NCBI GenBank assembly: GCA_031253705.1
Contig: JAIRVW010000302.1
Location: 1 to 8,737, forward strand
Reading direction: 5' to 3'
DNA from: Brucellaceae bacterium
GTDB taxonomy: Bacteria; Pseudomonadota; Alphaproteobacteria; Rhizobiales; Rhizobiaceae
DNA: 8,737 bases
This document shows, one piece after another, positions 5,575 to 8,737 of the stretch; the first letter of the stretch is position 1; each line of letters begins with the position of its first letter. Below the pieces are notes generated by a model. The model worked only from the letters and a program-made list of their open reading frames with translations, did not search any database and was not told the DNA's origin. The position numbers and the translations under genes were made by a program.

Positions 5575-7764
5575 TTGAACGGGAAAACAGAGATTAAGAC
5601 GCGCCGTGTTGTTCCGGTCCTCGTACCGATGCCTGCGGAACGTCCCTATAGCTATCTGGTTCCTGAGGATATGGAAGTTCAGGCCGGTTCTATCGTGCGC
5701 GTGCCGCTGGGGCCGCGTGAGGTTGCCGGTATCGTCACTGATGATGCCAGCGATCAGGTTGATCCTAAAAAGCTGAAATCCATCCTGCATGTTTTTGACT
5801 GCCCGCCGGTGAGCCGTGACATGCTGCGCTTTATTCGCTGGACGGCCGATTATACACTTTCGCCTCCGGGCATGGTGGCGCGTATGGTGCTGCGTGCGCC
5901 GGCTGCTTTTGATCCGGAGCCGTTTATTCCGGGGCTGCGCTATATCGGCGGTAAGGCCGAGCGGCTAACTGCAGCGCGTGAACGTGTGCTGGAAACCGCC
6001 AATAACGGGCTGAGCTGGACGAAATCCGGCCTTGCCCATGCGGCAGGGGTTTCCGGCAGTGTGATTGAAGGGCTGAAAGCGCAGGGGCTGTTTGAAGAGG
6101 TGATGATCCCGCCGCCGCCGGTTGTCGGAGAGCCCGATCCGTTTTACGGGCAGGCGGATTTGTCTGAAGATCAGCAAGGTGCCGCACAATGTCTGGTCGA
6201 GGCAGTGGAGGAAGATGCTTATTCAGTATCGCTGCTGCATGGTGTGACCGGTTCCGGTAAAACAGAGGTGTATTTTGAAGCCGTGGCGCGGGCAGTGGAG
6301 CTTGGCAAACAGGTTCTGATCCTGTTGCCGGAAATTGCACTGACACAGCAATTTCTCGATCGTTTTGAGAGTCGCTTCGGTACCCGCCCTGCAGAATGGC
6401 ATTCTGATCTGGCACCCCGTCAGAGAGAACGCGTCTGGCGGCAGATTGCGGAAGGTACGGTCAAAGTGGTGGCCGGTGCGCGCTCGGCCTTGTTTCTGCC
6501 TTTCGCCAATCTGGGTCTGATTATCGTCGATGAAGAACATGATCCTGCCTATAAGCAGGAAGACCGTGTGTTTTATAATGCGCGGGATATGGCGGTCGTG
6601 CGTGGTTCTATCGGCAAATTTGCCGTCATTCTGGCATCTGCCACGCCGTCGATTGAAAGTCTCGTCAATGCCAATCAGGGGCGCTACCGCTATGTGCCGC
6701 TGCAAGGGCGTTATGCCGATGCGGCTTTGCCGGATCTGAAGCCGGTTGATATGCGCCGCTCGCCGCCACCGGCAGGGCGGTTTTTGTCGCCTGCATTGAC
6801 GGAAGCCGTAGGGCAGGTTTTGCAGCGTAAAGAACAGGCTTTGCTGTTTCTCAACCGGCGCGGTTATGCACCGCTGACTTTGTGCCGTGTTTGCGGCCAT
6901 CGTTTCCAATGCCCTGATTGTTCAAGCTGGCTGGTGGAGCATCGTTTTCGCGGGCAGCTGATGTGCCATCAATGCGGCTATCATGAGAAAAGTCCTGATG
7001 CCTGCCCGTCCTGCGGTGCGCTGGATCATCTGGTGGCCTGTGGTCCCGGTGTGGAGCGTATTGCCGAAGAGGCCGCTGCAACCTTTCCGGATGCGCGGAT
7101 TATCGTGCTTTCATCCGATATGGCGGGGGGCGTAACGCGGCTGCGCATGGAAATGGAGGCGATTGCCAAAGGGGAGGCGGATATTGTGATCGGCACCCAG
7201 CTGGTCGCCAAGGGACATAACTTCCCGCTGATCACGCTTGTCGGTGTGATTGATGCCGATCTCGGCCTTGCCAATGGTGATCCGCGCGCGGCAGAACGCA
7301 CATTCCAACTGCTCAATCAGGTGACCGGCCGTGCAGGGCGTACGGGGCGTAAAAGTGTTGGTCTGATTCAGACTTATCAGCCCGATCATCCGGTGCTGAA
7401 AGCTATTATTGCCGGTGATGCGCAGGCCTTTTATGAGCGTGAAATTGACGAACGTCAGCGCGGAATGCTGCCGCCATTCGGACGACTTGCCGCGCTGATT
7501 ATTTCAGCTGACAGCAGGGCAGAGGCTGAAAGTCATGCCCGTGCTCTTCGCCGTGCAGCGCCGAGGGACGGTGATATTGAAGTGCTGGGGCCTGCCGAGG
7601 CGCCCTTGGCTGTGATTCGCGGCAGACATCGTTTCCGTCTGCTGGTGCAGGGCTCAAAGCGCGCGGACATTCAGTCCTATCTGCGGGCTCTGTTGCAGGC
7701 GGCACCGAAAGCGCGCGGCTCTTTGCGTGTTCAGGTGGATATTGACCCGCAAAGCTTCCTGTAA
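5575..7764 (+). CDS. priA: Primosomal protein N', replication-restart DNA helicase PriA
   Basis: The product has 729 residues, close to E. coli PriA (732). PriA recognises stalled replication forks, unwinds the lagging arm and starts reloading of the DnaB helicase. The N-terminal 3'-DNA-binding domain is visible as VVPVLVPMPAERPYSYLVP. The helicase core has Walker A GVTGSGKT (223-230), the DEEH box (319-322), GTQLVAKGHNFP (540-551) and QVTGRAGRTGR (582-592). Eight cysteines (437, 440, 446, 449, 464, 467, 477, 480) form the two zinc sites inserted in the helicase core. The start is a TTG with AGGA seven bases upstream; it gives 18 residues before the next in-frame ATG (5629), which would cut into the conserved VVPVLVP strand. 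The gene is divergent from tal. Confidence 0.97.
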   Translation: MNGKTEIKTRRVVPVLVPMPAERPYSYLVPEDMEVQAGSIVRVPLGPREVAGIVTDDASDQVDPKKLKSILHVFDCPPVSRDMLRFIRWTADYTLSPPGMVARMVLRAPAAFDPEPFIPGLRYIGGKAERLTAARERVLETANNGLSWTKSGLAHAAGVSGSVIEGLKAQGLFEEVMIPPPPVVGEPDPFYGQADLSEDQQGAAQCLVEAVEEDAYSVSLLHGVTGSGKTEVYFEAVARAVELGKQVLILLPEIALTQQFLDRFESRFGTRPAEWHSDLAPRQRERVWRQIAEGTVKVVAGARSALFLPFANLGLIIVDEEHDPAYKQEDRVFYNARDMAVVRGSIGKFAVILASATPSIESLVNANQGRYRYVPLQGRYADAALPDLKPVDMRRSPPPAGRFLSPALTEAVGQVLQRKEQALLFLNRRGYAPLTLCRVCGHRFQCPDCSSWLVEHRFRGQLMCHQCGYHEKSPDACPSCGALDHLVACGPGVERIAEEAAATFPDARIIVLSSDMAGGVTRLRMEMEAIAKGEADIVIGTQLVAKGHNFPLITLVGVIDADLGLANGDPRAAERTFQLLNQVTGRAGRTGRKSVGLIQTYQPDHPVLKAIIAGDAQAFYEREIDERQRGMLPPFGRLAALIISADSRAEAESHARALRRAAPRDGDIEVLGPAEAPLAVIRGRHRFRLLVQGSKRADIQSYLRALLQAAPKARGSLRVQVDIDPQSFL

Positions 7765-7821
7765 GCGGTGCTGATACGGGCGTTTGACAGCGGGAGGGTT
7801 TGCTGTTGCAGATAATTTCGC

Positions 7822-7850
7822 TTTTCATGATTGCCACTCAGTAATATAGC
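7822..7850 (+). promoter_or_regulatory. Possible promoter of the small membrane protein gene
   Basis: TTTTCA (7822-7827) and TATAGC (7845-7850) are 17 bases apart, and each matches the sigma-70 consensus at four of six positions. The predicted start point is near 7857, about 58 bases before the GTG start of the gene. The match is weak, but the pair lies neatly between the two arms of a perfect inverted repeat (see next entry). Confidence 0.3.
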
Positions 7851-7858
7851 TCATGAAA
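7823..7858. promoter_or_regulatory. Perfect inverted repeat flanking a possible promoter
   Basis: TTTCATGA (7823-7830) and TCATGAAA (7851-7858) are perfect 8-bp inverted copies with a 20-base spacer. The left arm overlaps the proposed -35 box and the right arm the proposed start point, an arrangement that fits binding of a dimeric repressor. No regulator can be named from this motif. Confidence 0.4.
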
Positions 7859-7873
7859 CAGAGTTCGCCTGAT

Positions 7874-7893
7874 GATATTCGCAACAGAATATC
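7874..7893. promoter_or_regulatory. Second operator-like palindrome before the small membrane protein gene
   Basis: GATATTC (7874-7880) and GAATATC (7887-7893) are perfect 7-bp inverted copies separated by GCAACA. The full 20-base site lies 22 bases before the GTG start codon. It could be a protein-binding site or a small hairpin in the leader. No transcription factor is recognised. Confidence 0.4.
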
Positions 7894-7914
7894 GGTCAAA
7901 TAAAGAGGTGCGGC

Positions 7915-8304
7915 GTGGCGTTTTATCTACCTTCAAGTCAGGGTGAATGGCTGGCATGGTCTGTGGCTGTTATTACTTTGCTTTTCGGACTTTTGCTGAT
8001 GTTTGCGCCGGGAATTTCGCTGAAAATTCTGCGCCTCAGTGCGCCTGAGTTGCGCGCCAATGCACTCTCATCAGTCAGGGCGACCATTGCAGGGCCTTAT
8101 ATCGGTCTTGGCGTTGCCTGTTTGTTGTTTGCGCAACCGTTTTTGTGGATGGCGCTGGGCTGTGTCTGGGGCTTTGTTGTTTTCGGTCGTCTGATTTCGA
8201 TGATGTCCGATAAAGCCAACAGTTTTTATAACTGGATTGCACTGGTGATCGAGTTGATGCTGGCCGCAGGCCCGCTGCTCTTTGCCTTCGGCTTTGTTGC
8301 CTGA
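7915..8304 (+). CDS. Small four-helix inner-membrane protein, DUF4345-like
   Basis: The product has 129 residues and is very hydrophobic. Four membrane segments are visible at about 12-32, 57-73, 75-95 and 104-127, with short charged loops (LKILRLSAPELRAN and SDKANSFYN). The start is GTG at 7915 with AGAGGTG just upstream; no ATG fits. Composition and codon use match the neighbours, so it looks like a genuine resident gene. Size and helix pattern suggest the DUF4345-type small membrane proteins common in Rhizobiales. A related Agrobacterium protein (locus AGROH133_08824) was reported as needed for infection by a flagellotropic phage, but I cannot show that this is the same family. The molecular function is unknown. 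It stands alone after priA, with operator-like repeats upstream and a likely terminator about 160 bases downstream. Confidence 0.8.
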   Translation: MAFYLPSSQGEWLAWSVAVITLLFGLLLMFAPGISLKILRLSAPELRANALSSVRATIAGPYIGLGVACLLFAQPFLWMALGCVWGFVVFGRLISMMSDKANSFYNWIALVIELMLAAGPLLFAFGFVA

Positions 8305-8737
8305 CTTTTGAAAACGGTCAGGCTTTAGCAGAATCTGTCTGTGACAGCAGGCAGAACTGCACAACTCCCGCACAAGCGGGAATCAGTCGCTGCTGAATAA
8401 TGCTTCCGAGAAAATTTCTTGAATCCGGGCATAATTTTGCCGGAATTTTGCAAATGGTTAGCGAAATGCCTGTTCGTAAAATCAGGCATTTTCTTTGCGG
8501 TGAAATCATCGCGAATTTTCATTTAAATCATTGTTATATATGAGTAATTATGATGCGAGATAGTTTTTGAGAGCCTGAGTATCGTTCAACTTTCCCGCAT
8601 ATAACATGTCTCCTGCTGCAAAATAGCACTGTAAAGCGCATGAAACGGCGGGATTCGCGTGTTGCGAGTCCTGATTGTCTATGCTAGACGGCTTTCGAAT
8701 TTCAATGCAGTCAGGCGGGTCGTCCGCAGGGCACAGA
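8305..8737. other. Gene-free region with hairpins, leading to a gene beyond the window
   Basis: No reading frame here has family-like sequence or a convincing ribosome site. The first half has hairpins CTGTC/GACAG (around 8335-8347), TCCCGC (8366-8371) with GCGGGA (8376-8381), a CCGG-based stem near 8424-8443 and the terminator at 8464-8496. The second half is AT-rich around 8515-8560 and may hold a promoter. TTGCGA (8662-8667) with TAGACG 17 bases on is one weak candidate. From memory, the F1 ATP synthase operon (atpH first) lies near priA in Brucella and relatives, so this could be its upstream region; nothing inside the window proves it. Confidence 0.5.
8464..8496 (+). terminator. Probable rho-independent terminator downstream of the small membrane protein gene
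   Basis: AAATGCCTG (8464-8472) and CAGGCATTT (8483-8491) form a perfect 9-bp stem with a 10-base loop, followed by TTCTTT. It is the first terminator-like structure after the gene ending at 8304, which leaves a 3' untranslated stretch of about 160 bases or a separate small transcript. The T tract is interrupted by a C, so efficiency may be moderate. Confidence 0.65.

Noticed and set aside
6223..6909. 228-codon minus-strand frame inside priA
   Set aside because: It is antisense to the conserved helicase core of priA and has a non-protein-like composition.
8318..8522. Two overlapping minus-strand frames of about 63-65 codons
   Set aside because: They cover the hairpins and terminator after the membrane-protein gene, lack convincing ribosome sites and resemble no family.
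1..8737. tRNA genes, rRNA genes, CRISPR arrays, transposase genes, defence systems
   Set aside because: I looked for cloverleaf sequences, regularly spaced direct repeats and transposase or nuclease motifs on both strands and found none. The only mobile-element signal is the palindrome at 4493-4637.

Overview
The window looks like chromosomal DNA of an alphaproteobacterium in the order Rhizobiales. It most resembles a relative of Brucella and Ochrobactrum with a moderate GC content (my estimate is slightly above half G+C). This rests on the recalled similarity of the LeuRS, YggS, LptE-like and PriA proteins to Brucellaceae versions. It also rests on the divergent yggS/leuS pair followed by an LptE-type lipoprotein, and on a transaldolase gene divergent from priA. 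No database search was possible. All protein-coding genes seen are core or housekeeping genes.

Layout from left to right. The minus strand carries the 5' end of an acetyl-CoA synthetase gene (1-208, cut by the window edge). It is preceded by a 296-base gap (209-504) that holds a run of inverted repeats ending in a terminator-like hairpin, read on the same strand as acs. This is a candidate small RNA or attenuating leader. Next, also on the minus strand, is the PLP-binding protein gene yggS (505-1197). It is divergent from leuS (1312-3927, plus), which overlaps an LptE-like lipoprotein gene (3914-4495, plus). Between 4493 and 4637 lies one long imperfect palindrome with TA at each end. It looks like a miniature inverted-repeat element, and its left edge coincides with the stop codon of the lipoprotein gene. 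An intrinsic terminator (about 4659-4686) follows, then a transaldolase gene on the minus strand (4709-5362).

Divergent from the transaldolase gene is priA (5575-7764, plus), the replication-restart helicase. It is followed by a small four-helix membrane protein gene (7915-8304, plus) whose upstream region has two perfect inverted repeats that look like operators. The last 433 bases (8305-8737) hold hairpins, a probable terminator at 8464-8496 and no convincing gene. They probably lead into the promoter of a gene beyond the window.

The genes do not form one pathway. acs supplies acetyl-CoA, yggS controls free PLP, leuS charges tRNA-Leu, the LptE-like protein serves outer-membrane LPS export, tal belongs to the pentose phosphate pathway, and priA restarts stalled forks. 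The most notable non-coding signals are the structured RNA candidate before acs and the palindromic element after lptE. From memory of Rhizobiales gene order, holA normally follows the lptE-like gene. Here it is absent and the palindrome sits at that point, so the element may mark a rearrangement junction.
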